Assembly (NCBI RefSeq): GCF_019457595.1
Contig: NZ_CP080419.1
Location: 3,472,001-3,536,000 of the forward strand
Direction of reading: 5' to 3'
From: Shewanella psychrotolerans
GTDB lineage: Bacteria; Pseudomonadota; Gammaproteobacteria; Enterobacterales; Shewanellaceae
DNA: 64,000 nt
The notes beneath the pieces were generated by a model, which had not been told where the DNA came from, ran no database searches, and saw only the letters and a list, made by a program, of their open reading frames with translations. This document shows positions 46,641-54,812 of the stretch, one piece after another. A program made the position numbers and the translations under genes. The stretch's first letter is position 1. Each line of letters starts with the position of its first letter.

Positions 46641-47312
46641 ATGAAAAAAGTACTTATCCTACTGACTAACCATGCGACCCTAGGCACCACAGATGAAGCC
46701 AATGGCACCTTTGCACCAGAGTTGACTCATGCACTACATGAGATGTTAGATGCAGGTCTTGAATATGATCTCGTGTCAATAAAGGGCGGTAAGGCGCCGC
46801 TTTACGGCACCGACATTGAAGGTGATGCTGTCAATGCCGCAATCTTGGCTAACGAGTCTTTCCAAACCCGAGTCAACAACACCATCCCAGCATCACAGAT
46901 CAATATTGACGATTACGCTGCGATCTTCTATCCGGGTGGATTTGGTCTACTGTCTGATTTAGCTGAAGATGAAAGCGTCGCTAAATTGAGTGCGGCTCAC
47001 TATGAGAACGGCGGCGTCATTGGCGCAGTTTGTCACGGCCCAGCAGGTTTACTGCCTATTACCTTAAGCAATGGTCAAAAACTGGTTGCCGATAAATCAG
47101 TGACAGGCTTTACCCGTGAAGAGGAAGTGGATTATGCCACGATCGACAAAATTCCTTTCCTACTTGAAGAGGCGTTAACTCGCACCGCGGCGCGCTATAA
47201 CAAGGTGCAACCTTGGAATGAGTTTGTTATCGAAGACAACCGAGTGATCACGGGTCAAAATCCGGCGAGTGCAGGAGCAGTAGGTAGAGCTATCGTTAAA
47301 CACCTAGCATAA
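46641..47312 (+). CDS. DJ-1/PfpI family protein (type 1 glutamine amidotransferase-like)
   Basis: A 223-residue protein of the DJ-1/PfpI superfamily. The nucleophile elbow Cys is in GAVCHGPAGLLP near 136-147, and Glu/His partners are consistent with the Hsp31-like group. Members act as glyoxalase III or deglycase-like enzymes or chaperones. It is divergent from the LysR gene and ends at a strong terminator. The exact activity is not decidable. Confidence 0.88.
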   Translation: MKKVLILLTNHATLGTTDEANGTFAPELTHALHEMLDAGLEYDLVSIKGGKAPLYGTDIEGDAVNAAILANESFQTRVNNTIPASQINIDDYAAIFYPGGFGLLSDLAEDESVAKLSAAHYENGGVIGAVCHGPAGLLPITLSNGQKLVADKSVTGFTREEEVDYATIDKIPFLLEEALTRTAARYNKVQPWNEFVIEDNRVITGQNPASAGAVGRAIVKHLA

Positions 47313-47339
47313 ATGAACTGAGTTGCTAGACGAGCAATA

Positions 47340-47373
47340 CGCCAGATGGAGTGATTCATCTGGCGTTTTTTTA
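47340..47373 (+). terminator. Terminator after DJ-1-family gene
   Basis: Stem ACGCCAGATG/CATCTGGCGT with an 8-nt loop and a run of T. Confidence 0.9.
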
Positions 47374-47528
47374 CCTTATTATTTATCCTTGATGGCCCTT
47401 TCTCAGAGCCGTCTTTTCATCCCATTCGCTAGACAGCCAGCTTACTTTGAGCACATTTTTGATGTTAGTATCAAGCACTCAATGGTGCTAAAACACTAAA
47501 TAAAAATAACAAGCCAAAGGAATGTTAG

Positions 47529-48686
47529 ATGGCAATCGAAGTAAGCAGACGTAACCTTATCAAAGCATTAGCCGCAGCGGGCACACTTAGCCAGTTCGCG
47601 CCACTAGGCGCATTTGAACGGCCCATCTCTAAGCCACTCTATATCGATGGCCTGTCTTTTCTACCCGATAATTTAGCCGATCTTAGCGCCTCGAAACTCG
47701 ATGCCTACCTGTGTGATATCTCGGCCATCGAAGCCATTGAACAAGCCGACGGCACCACCAATTACAAACGCACCTACAATGCCTGCGTTAACAGCATTAG
47801 TGAGGCATTAACTCGGGTTAACGCCAACCCTAACAAGCTACTGCTCGGCAAAAGTGCTAGCGATATTACACTCGCCCACGAAACGGGGCGCACTGCGGTG
47901 ATATTTCAGATCCAAGGCGCCGACTGTGTCGAAGAGAGTATCGATAGCGATCTTAATCAGGTTGATGAATTTTATCAGCGCGGCCTGCGGGTACTGCAAC
48001 TGACTCATCACTACGGCAATAAATTCAGCGGCGGCGCATTAGATAATAATGGCAAGCAAGGGCTCAATTTACCCTTAACTACCGCAGGTCATCAGTTAAT
48101 CGACAAGCTCAATCACAATAAGATGCTCATCGATGTCAGTCACTCTAGCCCACAATCTGCGCTCGATACCGCTAAAGCAAGCCGTATGCCGATAGTACAA
48201 AGCCATGGCGCCGTGCGCGCTATCGTTAATCATGCTCGCTGCTCTCCCGATGAGGTGATTAAAGCCATTGCCGATACTGGCGGCCTATTTGGGGTGTTTA
48301 TGATGACCTTCTGGCTGACAAACGATAACACGCCAACCACAGAGCATTATTTAGCGCACCTTAAACATGTGGCCAACATCGGTGGTATCGACGCCGTTGC
48401 TATTGCCAATGACTACCCACTTCGCGGCCATAAAAACCTGATTAAACTGGGTAACAATAATGCCGAGGGAGTGAAAGAGTACATAGAGTGGTGGCATAGC
48501 CTGCGCGCTCGCGGCGTATTAGGCTTTGATGTTGAACCCGAACATGTGGTGATCCCAGAGCTTAACAATATCGATCGCATGGAGCGAATCGATAGCGCGT
48601 TATCGATCGCCGGTTTTAGCAGCAGCGATCGCAGTAAGATCATGGGTGGCAACTGGCAACGCGTGTTGAGTCAGGTATTGGGTTAA
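47529..48686 (+). CDS. M19 membrane-dipeptidase-like protein with Tat signal
   Basis: A 385-residue secreted protein of the M19 (renal dipeptidase) family with a twin-arginine signal (SRRNLIKALAAAGTLSQF at 6-23). Family regions GLRVLQLTHHYGN, MLIDVSHSS and IVQSHGAVRAI are kept, including the two later His ligands. The first metal motif HxD, normally in DGHND, reads IDGLSFLP, and the bridging Glu motif reads IQGAD instead of EG. So most of one zinc site is missing; it may be a divergent or inactive member. Single gene. Confidence 0.8.
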   Translation: MAIEVSRRNLIKALAAAGTLSQFAPLGAFERPISKPLYIDGLSFLPDNLADLSASKLDAYLCDISAIEAIEQADGTTNYKRTYNACVNSISEALTRVNANPNKLLLGKSASDITLAHETGRTAVIFQIQGADCVEESIDSDLNQVDEFYQRGLRVLQLTHHYGNKFSGGALDNNGKQGLNLPLTTAGHQLIDKLNHNKMLIDVSHSSPQSALDTAKASRMPIVQSHGAVRAIVNHARCSPDEVIKAIADTGGLFGVFMMTFWLTNDNTPTTEHYLAHLKHVANIGGIDAVAIANDYPLRGHKNLIKLGNNNAEGVKEYIEWWHSLRARGVLGFDVEPEHVVIPELNNIDRMERIDSALSIAGFSSSDRSKIMGGNWQRVLSQVLG

Positions 48687-48776
48687 TACTGGTTAACCTT
48701 TAATTCTCTAAATGATGTGGAGTTGGGATGCGCAGCTTACTCTACTTGAACTTAGCTAAAGCCAGCGTTAACCATC

Positions 48777-48930
48777 ATTGATTTGAATTGCCTGCGGCAG
48801 GTCCCACGTGCAAACACATTTGTGACTCGCTACGAGCACATCCATGTGAGCTCTACCTCGGCATCCATCCCTCGGAAGGTCACAACTGTGTTCACACCGA
48901 GTTTTCTATCTCTTCGATTTAGCCTTACGG
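48777..48930 (-). repeat. Long-hairpin repeat, copy A
   Basis: The arms GTGCAAACACATTTGTGAC and GTCACAACTGTGTTCACAC are imperfect inverted repeats about 70 bp apart. The flank matches copy B (49647-49877) almost base for base. On the minus strand it shares AAATCGAAGAGA and the hairpin layout with the tandem units at 51.9-52.8 kb. Confidence 0.85.
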
Positions 48931-48935
48931 GAAGC

Positions 48936-49109
48936 TTGTGCACCAAAAAATATAGCCAGCCATTGTTAATCTTGCTAACCCTCACAGTTTGGAGTTGCTT
49001 GCTGCACTTTGCTGAGTTGGAGGTCGCCAGTGATGCCATTAACTATGGCTGTCTATATATTATTTTGTTGTTGCTTTCCTTGAGGCACAAGACTAGCCAC
49101 CCCTTATAA
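48936..49109 (+). CDS. Possible small membrane protein (57 aa)
   Basis: An open frame with a TTG start right after repeat copy A gives two hydrophobic segments (LLILLTLTVWSCLLHF and YGCLYIILLLLSL) and reads like a real small membrane protein. The upstream continuation of the frame is repeat DNA. It may be an intact short gene or the remnant of one whose 5' end was replaced by the repeat. Weak support. Confidence 0.3.
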   Translation: MCTKKYSQPLLILLTLTVWSCLLHFAELEVASDAINYGCLYIILLLLSLRHKTSHPL

Positions 49110-49228
49110 ACACAACACCAATAATCACAGCTTTTCTCATCGCTAGGCTTCTAAACTGGTATACTCACGCCTCACTGCACACAGTCAGCCAATCCGAACG
49201 CTGATTTATATAAGGACAGAACAAAAAG

Positions 49229-49540
49229 ATGGGAAAGCTGTTTCGAGAGGCCTATGAATATGGCTTAGTATTGGTGGTGGTATTGGCACTGCTGCACTGG
49301 TGGGTCTATGCCTACCAGATGGTCTATTTACTGCTCCCAGTTTGCGCCATTTTTCTGCTGTTTGTCCAGCTGTTACGCCGTCCCAATCCGTTTTGGGAAA
49401 AAATCATCGATAAAATCTGGCATCCTTGGGGCAGCAGCGATCCAAAGTCTATGCTGGGGCCATACATCGGCTCACTGACGTTCTCTACTCTTCTGATTAT
49501 CGAACTGGTAATGTACTACGGCTATCGCTTATTCAGTTAA
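49229..49540 (+). CDS. Small membrane protein of unknown function
   Basis: A 103-residue protein with three hydrophobic segments (about 12-30, 32-50 and 80-99) and a conserved-looking PNPFWEKIIDKIWHPWGSSDP loop. I do not recognise the family. The ribosome site (AAGGACAG) and codon use look normal. It lies between the two repeat copies A and B, so it may be part of the accessory island or an old resident. Confidence 0.65.
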   Translation: MGKLFREAYEYGLVLVVVLALLHWWVYAYQMVYLLLPVCAIFLLFVQLLRRPNPFWEKIIDKIWHPWGSSDPKSMLGPYIGSLTFSTLLIIELVMYYGYRLFS

Positions 49541-49646
49541 TCGCCGCTATCACAGGTAACCTGCCGCCCCACAAGAAATCTAGGTGAGCCAAAGCCTCTG
49601 CAAGGCTGATAATTAGGTAATGATTAATAAGCCAGCCATTATTAAT

Positions 49647-49877
49647 TATCATTGTTTTGAATTGCTTGCAGCATGCCTCACGTGCAAACACATTTGTGAC
49701 TCGATGAGTGAAGCGTAGCTTCGTGCTTACGAACGAGAGGCATGGACGGCGAACTGGCTTTTAGATATGGACGTTGTTCGAGCACTTCCATGTGAGCTCT
49801 ACCTCGGCATCCATGCCTCGGAAGGTCACAACTGTGTTCACACCGAGTTTTCTATCTCTTCGATTTAGCCTTACGGG
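49647..49877 (-). repeat. Long-hairpin repeat, copy B
   Basis: Same family as copy A, with the same flanking sequence (CACGTGCAAACACATTTGTG and, at the other end, CACACCGAGTTTTCTATCTC). It carries about 75 extra bases in its middle, which include a GAGGCATGG/CCATGCCTC pairing. Confidence 0.85.
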
Positions 49878-49961
49878 TATTACTCGGATAATCAAAAGTT
49901 AAATCGTTTTTGGGCAGAACCTTGTCCGCTAATTAACAGATTTCAGATTAAATTTTCTATG

Positions 49962-50017
49962 GACTAACGCCTCAATCAGCCGACGCGTTAGCGGTCGGCT
50001 GCATTGATTTGTTAGGA
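49962..50017 (-). other. attC-like site 4
   Basis: In ORF sense it runs from TCCTAAC (R'' box, 50017-50011) to GTTAGTC (R' box, 49968-49962), 56 bp, with GCAGCCGAC/GTCGGCTG stems between them. It overlaps the 3' end of the upstream cassette ORF. The R' box departs slightly from GTTRRRY. Confidence 0.75.
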
Positions 50018-50490
50018 GCAGGTTTTTCAAGCAACTCCTGCGATGTAGCAATTACATTATTCAGCTCATGTTGCAAGTTACTAATTATTACTTCTCTTAC
50101 TTTAGGCGCCCCTGACATGGCAGCACCAGTGCCGCTTGAATGGTCAATTAGCTTTTTATGAAATAACATTGCATTCTCAATATGTTGATACGCATTAATA
50201 ATTTTATTGAGCTTTTCTTCCGGCAAATTGGAAATTAAATTGGCTTCTGTGCATACCTTCCATGCACCCATGGACAATTGCGAGTATGAAATCGTTTGAT
50301 TATTTAGAGCATTCAATATTTGAAAAGCAGTCTGATGATTTTTCAATAATTCAGGCTCAAGTATTGAAAGTGCCGACTTTTCAACTTTTTTGCTGTCTTC
50401 GTCAGCTTTACTCCTTGCGTACTGTATATTACCGAGTACAACTAGTGCGCCTCCAAACACGATTACTCCTACCCAGTGCCAGCTACTCAT
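49972..50490 (-). CDS. Cassette-encoded membrane-anchored protein
   Basis: A 172-residue protein with one N-terminal TM helix (WVGVIVFGGALVVLGNIQYA-like WHWVGVIVFGGALVVL at 4-19) and a helical cytoplasmic or periplasmic remainder. I do not know its family. The C-terminal tail NKSMQPTANASAD is encoded by the attC-like site itself, as seen in many integron cassettes. A GGAGA ribosome site precedes the ATG. Confidence 0.7.
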   Translation of the reverse strand: MSSWHWVGVIVFGGALVVLGNIQYARSKADEDSKKVEKSALSILEPELLKNHQTAFQILNALNNQTISYSQLSMGAWKVCTEANLISNLPEEKLNKIINAYQHIENAMLFHKKLIDHSSGTGAAMSGAPKVREVIISNLQHELNNVIATSQELLEKPAPNKSMQPTANASAD

Positions 50491-50519
50491 GCTAATTTCT
50501 CCAAAGTTGTTATGGTTGC

Positions 50520-50604
50520 TCCTAACGCCAAGCTAAGCGGAAAATACTAGCGCATTGGCCGGAGGCCAGCGAGTATTTTTCCATGCTTGAGCGCCTTGTT
50601 ATAT
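50520..50604 (-). other. attC-like site 3
   Basis: 85 bp. In ORF sense: ATATAAC (R''), AAGGCGCTCAAGCATGG, a long stem AAAATACTCGCTGGCC/GGCCAATGCGCTAGTATTTT, then GGCGTTAGGA (R'). Imperfect palindrome with an unpaired centre, as expected of attC. Confidence 0.85.
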
Positions 50605-50613
50605 GCAATTTCA

Positions 50614-50904
50614 CTAAATTTTAAACCACTCGAACGTCTTTCTGGCGATGAATAAAGTCAAGCCAGCAAGCGTTAATATCGATAGTCCAAATGCACCAAA
50701 AAACATCGCTATTTTTATACCTGATAAATCACTGGTCCGAATCGGTTCATTGAGATCAATATTCATTAGGTTTCCTAACACATAAATCATTGCAGTCATT
50801 GAACCAGTGAATAAGGGAATGAGCACAAAGTAAACACAAAATCTAAGAAATCGTTTCTTTTTATTGAACGGAGCATCGATACGATAGTTAAAGTTTGAAC
50901 GCAA
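50614..50904 (-). CDS. Cassette-encoded two-TM protein
   Basis: A 96-residue protein with a basic N-terminus and two TM helices (about 21-45 and 66-88). No family recognised. It has a TTG start with AAGGGA upstream and no earlier ATG. It is enclosed between attC-like sites 2 and 3, so it forms a complete gene cassette. Confidence 0.65.
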   Translation of the reverse strand: MRSNFNYRIDAPFNKKKRFLRFCVYFVLIPLFTGSMTAMIYVLGNLMNIDLNEPIRTSDLSGIKIAMFFGAFGLSILTLAGLTLFIARKTFEWFKI

Positions 50905-50924
50905 TGTCTAGATCCCTTAGTAGC

Positions 50925-50979
50925 ATATAACGCCTAAATGTGGGGCGCCGTAGGCGTCCCTACGATTTACTTGTTAGGT
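50925..50979 (-). other. attC-like site 2
   Basis: 55 bp. In ORF sense: ACCTAAC (R''), AAGTAAAT, the stem GTAGGGACGCC/GGCGCCCCAC, ATTTAGGC, then GTTATAT (R'). The R'' box lies within the last codons of the acetyltransferase ORF. Confidence 0.85.
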
Positions 50980-51524
50980 GCTTGATGTTTGGGGTTTATT
51001 TTTGATGTAAGAACATGGTCTTGCCATTTACCCGCAATTTGCAGATATGATTTAGCAAGCCCTTCACGTTCAAAACCTAATCTATCCAGAATGGCTGAAC
51101 TTCTGGCGTTATTGGGAATATAGTTTGCCATGATTCTGTGAAGATTTAACTCATCAAAGACGTATGCAATTGTTGCGCCCAGAACCTCTGACATAAGGCC
51201 TCTACCTTGATGATTCCTCGCTATGGAATAGCCAAGATTACAAGCTTGAAATGCGCCGAAAACAATATTTGTAAAGTTACAAACGGCGATCACTTCAGTT
51301 CTGTCAGGAGTTAATGCTGCAAACTTTAAAGCAGTTTTATCTCGATAAGATTTATGATTATCACTGAGCATTGCAGAGAAATTTTCAATAGTGAAATAAT
51401 CTTCACTTCTGGTTGGTTCCCATGGAGCAAGGTGATCTTTATTTTCTATGTGATATTTCAGCATCAACTCAGCATCATCACTGCTGAGGACTTCAATCAC
51501 TGTTCTATCTGTTTTGATTCTCAT
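50967..51524 (-). CDS. GNAT acetyltransferase (RimJ/RimL-like), cassette-encoded
   Basis: A 185-residue N-acetyltransferase of the GNAT fold (AAC/RimL-type Acetyltransf_3). The acetyl-CoA loop is ARNHQGRGLMSEVLGA near 116-131; NLHRIMANYIPNNARSSAILDRLGFEREG near 140-168 is the typical RimJ/RimL tail. The substrate (ribosomal protein, amino acid or drug) is unknown. It is the first cassette of the array in reading direction, between attC-like sites 1 and 2. Confidence 0.88.
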   Translation of the reverse strand: MRIKTDRTVIEVLSSDDAELMLKYHIENKDHLAPWEPTRSEDYFTIENFSAMLSDNHKSYRDKTALKFAALTPDRTEVIAVCNFTNIVFGAFQACNLGYSIARNHQGRGLMSEVLGATIAYVFDELNLHRIMANYIPNNARSSAILDRLGFEREGLAKSYLQIAGKWQDHVLTSKINPKHQAPNK

Positions 51525-51551
51525 TTTACTCTATGTTTGATATTTGGTGGC

Positions 51552-51619
51552 ACCTAACATTTTATTAGTGCGCATGCGCGTTTACCTCGTTGGACCAGTA
51601 AAAACGCGCACAGTTAACT
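51552..51619 (-). other. attC-like site 1
   Basis: 68 bp. In ORF sense it runs from AGTTAAC (degenerate R'') through TGCGCGTTTTTACT/AGGTAAACGCGC stems to GTTAGGT (R', a perfect GTTRRRY). It is the right-hand end of the recognisable cassette array. Confidence 0.7.
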
Positions 51620-51929
51620 ATCTGTATGTAATGAACTTATCAGCATTTTGCTAAATACACCATCTGGAAAAACGCGCATGCGCGTTTTCCAAACCTATTA
51701 TCTACTTGACGAATATTATAAGTGATTAATTTTAAATCTATTTATTTAAGCCAAAATGAGAAAATGCGCACGAATATAGGATAAAAATCGTTCACAATCC
51801 TGATGATTTGAATATCACTGTATACTTATCTAGTTTTTTGATCGGCAGTATGTAGATACAAGTGGCATAGTGAATTACATCACACGGGTGTAGCGATGAA
51901 AATTTCTAGGCCAGAAAGTCTAATCGTTA
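51620..51929. other. Region right of cassette array
   Basis: Where an integron would carry attI and the integrase gene, no coding frame is visible. The segment is AT-rich and holds one striking palindrome (51669-51688). Confidence 0.5.
51669..51688. repeat. Perfect 20-bp palindrome
   Basis: AAAACGCGCATGCGCGTTTT is self-complementary over 20 bp. It shares GCGCATGCGCGTTT with the adjacent attC-like site 1, so it may derive from a degraded attC. Confidence 0.85.
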
Positions 51930-52827
51930 CTGATCCACCGACAACTTGTTAACTCATTTGGGGGCAAAAATCAGTTAGCTTTCACGCCTTAAACACACCA
52001 ATACCGCCAAATCGAAGAGACGTTAAATACCAAGTGTAGATACGCCTGTGACCTTCGGTTTCAGGGATGAAACCGCAGAGCGGCCAGGGATGGCGCACAG
52101 CGTGTCACAGGCGTATCTGCACAGCCCTCGCCGGGCAGGCGTTAGATGGCGATGAAGGTACGACCTTCAACTCATTTAATAAATGAGCGTGTCGCCAAAT
52201 GCCAACCAAGCAAACTAGAGAAATGCCATACCTTCATTCCAAGGCCAACAAGCTTTCGGGCAATAACACGTTAGCTTTTTACTCGCCACTCACACCAAAT
52301 GCAGTCAAATCGAAGAGAGAAAATAACCCAGTGTAAGCACGGTTTTGGCCTTCGAAATCATGGATGATTTCGCAGAGCCCACATGGAAGTGCTCGTGGCG
52401 AGCCAAAAGAGTGCTTACACATTCCTCGCCGGATAGGCGTTAAGTAACAGCAAAGGTGTGACTTTCTAAAACACCCAACAAATAAGATGCAGCCAAACGC
52501 TACTAAAGTTAATCCCAAAAATGCCAAACCTTCATTCCAAGGCCACCAAACTTTGGGGCAAAAGTACCTTAGCCTTTAACTCACTAATCGTATCAAATGA
52601 AGTCCAATCGAAGAAGCGTTAGAGATAGGTGTAAGCACGGTTTTGGCCCTTGGCGGCATGGCCGCTCTCTGACATGTCATCGCGGCATTTGTGAATCCAT
52701 TCACGTCAGATGCCGCCGTGGAGAGTATAGGGATAACTCTTGTGAACAAGAAGACAGCGAGCCAAAAGAATGCTTGCACATTCCTCGCCGGACAGGCGAT
52801 AAGCAACTGTGAAGGTTCGAGCTTCAA
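51930..52827 (+). repeat. Tandem trimer of ~298-bp long-hairpin repeat
   Basis: Three diverged units with anchor ATCGAAG at 52011, 52309 and 52608 (spacing 298 and 299). Each has a long hairpin: 52035-52123, 52331-52420 and 52629-52780 (arms such as GTGTAAGCAC/GTGCTTACAC), followed by CCTCGCCGG and a GGCGTTAG-like block. Unit 3 carries extra sequence inside the hairpin. Unit edges are approximate. The reverse strand of copies A and B belongs to the same family. No coding frame is convincing. Confidence 0.85.
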
Positions 52828-52886
52828 ACAAACCCAACCAGCAACCACGCCGTCAGACGCTAAAGCTCGCATCTCGACCTCCGCAA

Positions 52887-52914
52887 CCCCTAGCCCCTAG
52901 CCCCTAGCCCCTAG
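52887..52914. repeat. CCCCTAG x4 tandem repeat
   Basis: Four exact 7-bp units directly after the recJ stop codon. Confidence 0.95.
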
Positions 52915-52929
52915 CTGGGCGCTCCCAGC

Positions 52930-54654
52930 TTATCTAGGTTCTATCTGCTCCACCATAAACTGCAAACTCTCATTACCTCTAAATTCATTAATATCAAGCT
53001 TATAGGCAACATGGGCAAACTGGATAGTGGCGTCGGGCCAGGTTTTTAAATCGACATTAAAGGCAATGGCATCGACCATGGTTTGGCCACATTCGGTCTC
53101 CAGTACCAGTTTAAGGTGACGCTCGCCAACAATGCGCTGCTGCACCACTCTGAAATAACCATCGAATAACGGCTCAGGGAAATTCTGTCCCCAAGGACCA
53201 GCATTACGTAATTCTCTAGCAAGATCCATGGTCAACTGATGGGGCAAAAGCTCACCATCACTGATGATTTCGCCGGTTAACTGCTCAGGCGCCAACAGCT
53301 CGCGCACCGCTTCATCATAGGCTGTGGCAAAACGGCCAAACTCACCCGCTTTAAGCGATAATCCCGCCGCCATGGCATGACCACCAAATTTGATGATCAT
53401 TCCCGGATGTCTGGCATTAATTAGCTCAAGTAGGTCGCGCATATGCAAGCCTTTTATCGAGCGCGCGGAGCCTTTAATTTCGCCCTCGTTCGCTTCGGCA
53501 AAGGCGATGACGGGGCGATGATATTTGTCTTTAATGCGCGAGGCTAAGATACCGATCACGCCTTGGTGCCAATCGCTCTGGTAAAGCGCGATTCCCCAAG
53601 GTAAATCCGTTTCGTCTAGCGCTAACGCCTCTAGGCTTTTTAGCGCCTCTTGCTGCATATCGGCTTCGAGATCTCGCCTCTCGGCGTTAAGACTATCGAG
53701 TTCACTGGCCATACGCCGAGCGAGCATGATGTCATCACACAGTAAGGTTTCAACCCCAAGTGCCATCTCATCTAAACGCCCTGCAGCATTCAGTCTTGGG
53801 CCAACGGCAAAGCCGAAATCAGATGCGACAATACGTGAGGTATTTCGCTTAGCGACTTCCAATAAGGCGGTGATCCCTGGGCGGCAACGTCCGGCTCGCA
53901 CCCGCTTTAATCCCGCATCAACCAAAATACGGTTGTTGGTATCGAGCGACACCACATCGGCCACTGTCCCTAAGGCAACAATATCGAGTAGGCTCGCTAA
54001 GTTAGGCTCAGCAATGTTTAATTGTTGATACCAATCTCGCGTCCTCAATTCGGCGCGAAGCGCTGACATCAGATAAAAAGCAACGCCAACCCCAGCGATC
54101 GACTTACTGGCAAACTGACACTCGGCTTGATTAGGATTGACGATGGCATCGGCATCGGGAATGGTTTGCCCTGGTAAGTGATGATCTGTGATCACCACCT
54201 CCATCCCCAGCGCTTTAGCTGCGGCAACACCTTCAATCGATGAGATACCGTTATCGACGGTGATCAGTAGCTGCGCCCCTTTCTGATGGGCAACAGTAAC
54301 AATCTCAGGGCTCAGGCCGTAGCCATAATCAAAGCGATTAGGGATAAGGTAATCCACCTGCTGCGCGCCCATCATCCGCAGCGCCAACAGGCAGACACAG
54401 GTCGATGTCGCGCCATCGGCATCGAAATCGCCCATGATCAATATCTTGGTGTTATTGGCTATCGCATCGGCAATGATCTTTGCGGCAACATCAAGGCCTT
54501 TCATGGTATTAGGCCGCAGCAGGTTAGCCAGCGCTAACTCGCAATCGGCATCGCTACAACCACGGCTGGCATAGACCTGTTTTAAGATGGGGGAAAGATG
54601 GGCAGGCAGATGATTATCATCGACCTTAGGGCGGCGAACTATCTTATGGATCAC
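52930..54654 (-). CDS. recJ: Single-stranded-DNA exonuclease RecJ
   Basis: A 574-residue 5'-3' ssDNA exonuclease of the DHH family used in recombination and mismatch repair. Metal motifs are MGDFDADGATST near 76-87, VVITDHHLPG with the DHH triad near 155-164 and the DHHA1 motif FGGHAMAAGLSL near 420. Length is normal. It closes the xerD-dsbC-recJ block, as in E. coli, 158 bp after dsbC and its terminator. Confidence 0.97.
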   Translation of the reverse strand: MIHKIVRRPKVDDNHLPAHLSPILKQVYASRGCSDADCELALANLLRPNTMKGLDVAAKIIADAIANNTKILIMGDFDADGATSTCVCLLALRMMGAQQVDYLIPNRFDYGYGLSPEIVTVAHQKGAQLLITVDNGISSIEGVAAAKALGMEVVITDHHLPGQTIPDADAIVNPNQAECQFASKSIAGVGVAFYLMSALRAELRTRDWYQQLNIAEPNLASLLDIVALGTVADVVSLDTNNRILVDAGLKRVRAGRCRPGITALLEVAKRNTSRIVASDFGFAVGPRLNAAGRLDEMALGVETLLCDDIMLARRMASELDSLNAERRDLEADMQQEALKSLEALALDETDLPWGIALYQSDWHQGVIGILASRIKDKYHRPVIAFAEANEGEIKGSARSIKGLHMRDLLELINARHPGMIIKFGGHAMAAGLSLKAGEFGRFATAYDEAVRELLAPEQLTGEIISDGELLPHQLTMDLARELRNAGPWGQNFPEPLFDGYFRVVQQRIVGERHLKLVLETECGQTMVDAIAFNVDLKTWPDATIQFAHVAYKLDINEFRGNESLQFMVEQIEPR

Positions 54655-54768
54655 AACAGAGACAACCTAAGAAAACAATGGCGATAGCATAACAAAGGCG
54701 GCAGCAGAACACACAGCAAAACTGCCTTGAAGAATTCGCAAAGGGGAGAACCGCTATTTTTGCCAATA

Positions 54769-54793
54769 AAAAAGGTGAGCCTTAGCTCACCTT
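54769..54793 (-). terminator. dsbC terminator
   Basis: Leftward stem AAGGTGAGC/GCTCACCTT with a 4-nt loop and a U-run, 20 bp after the dsbC stop. Confidence 0.85.
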
Positions 54794-54812
54794 CTCATCG
54801 GTTCGATATTGA

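Noticed and set aside
48783..48935. N-terminal part of a 108-residue ORF
   Set aside because: This part is translation of repeat copy A, also present in copy B without any gene attached.
51930..52827. Tandem units as genuine attC sites
   Set aside because: GTTAGAT and GTTAAGT occur, but paired R'' boxes and the attC-type hairpin spacing are not clear; kept as a repeat family instead.
52576..52900. Overlapping ORFs on both strands over the third repeat unit
   Set aside because: They are frames through the long-hairpin repeat with no start context or protein-like composition.
52887..52914. CCCCTAG repeats as a telomere or special end
   Set aside because: Only four units inside ordinary chromosomal DNA next to recJ; simple slippage is sufficient.
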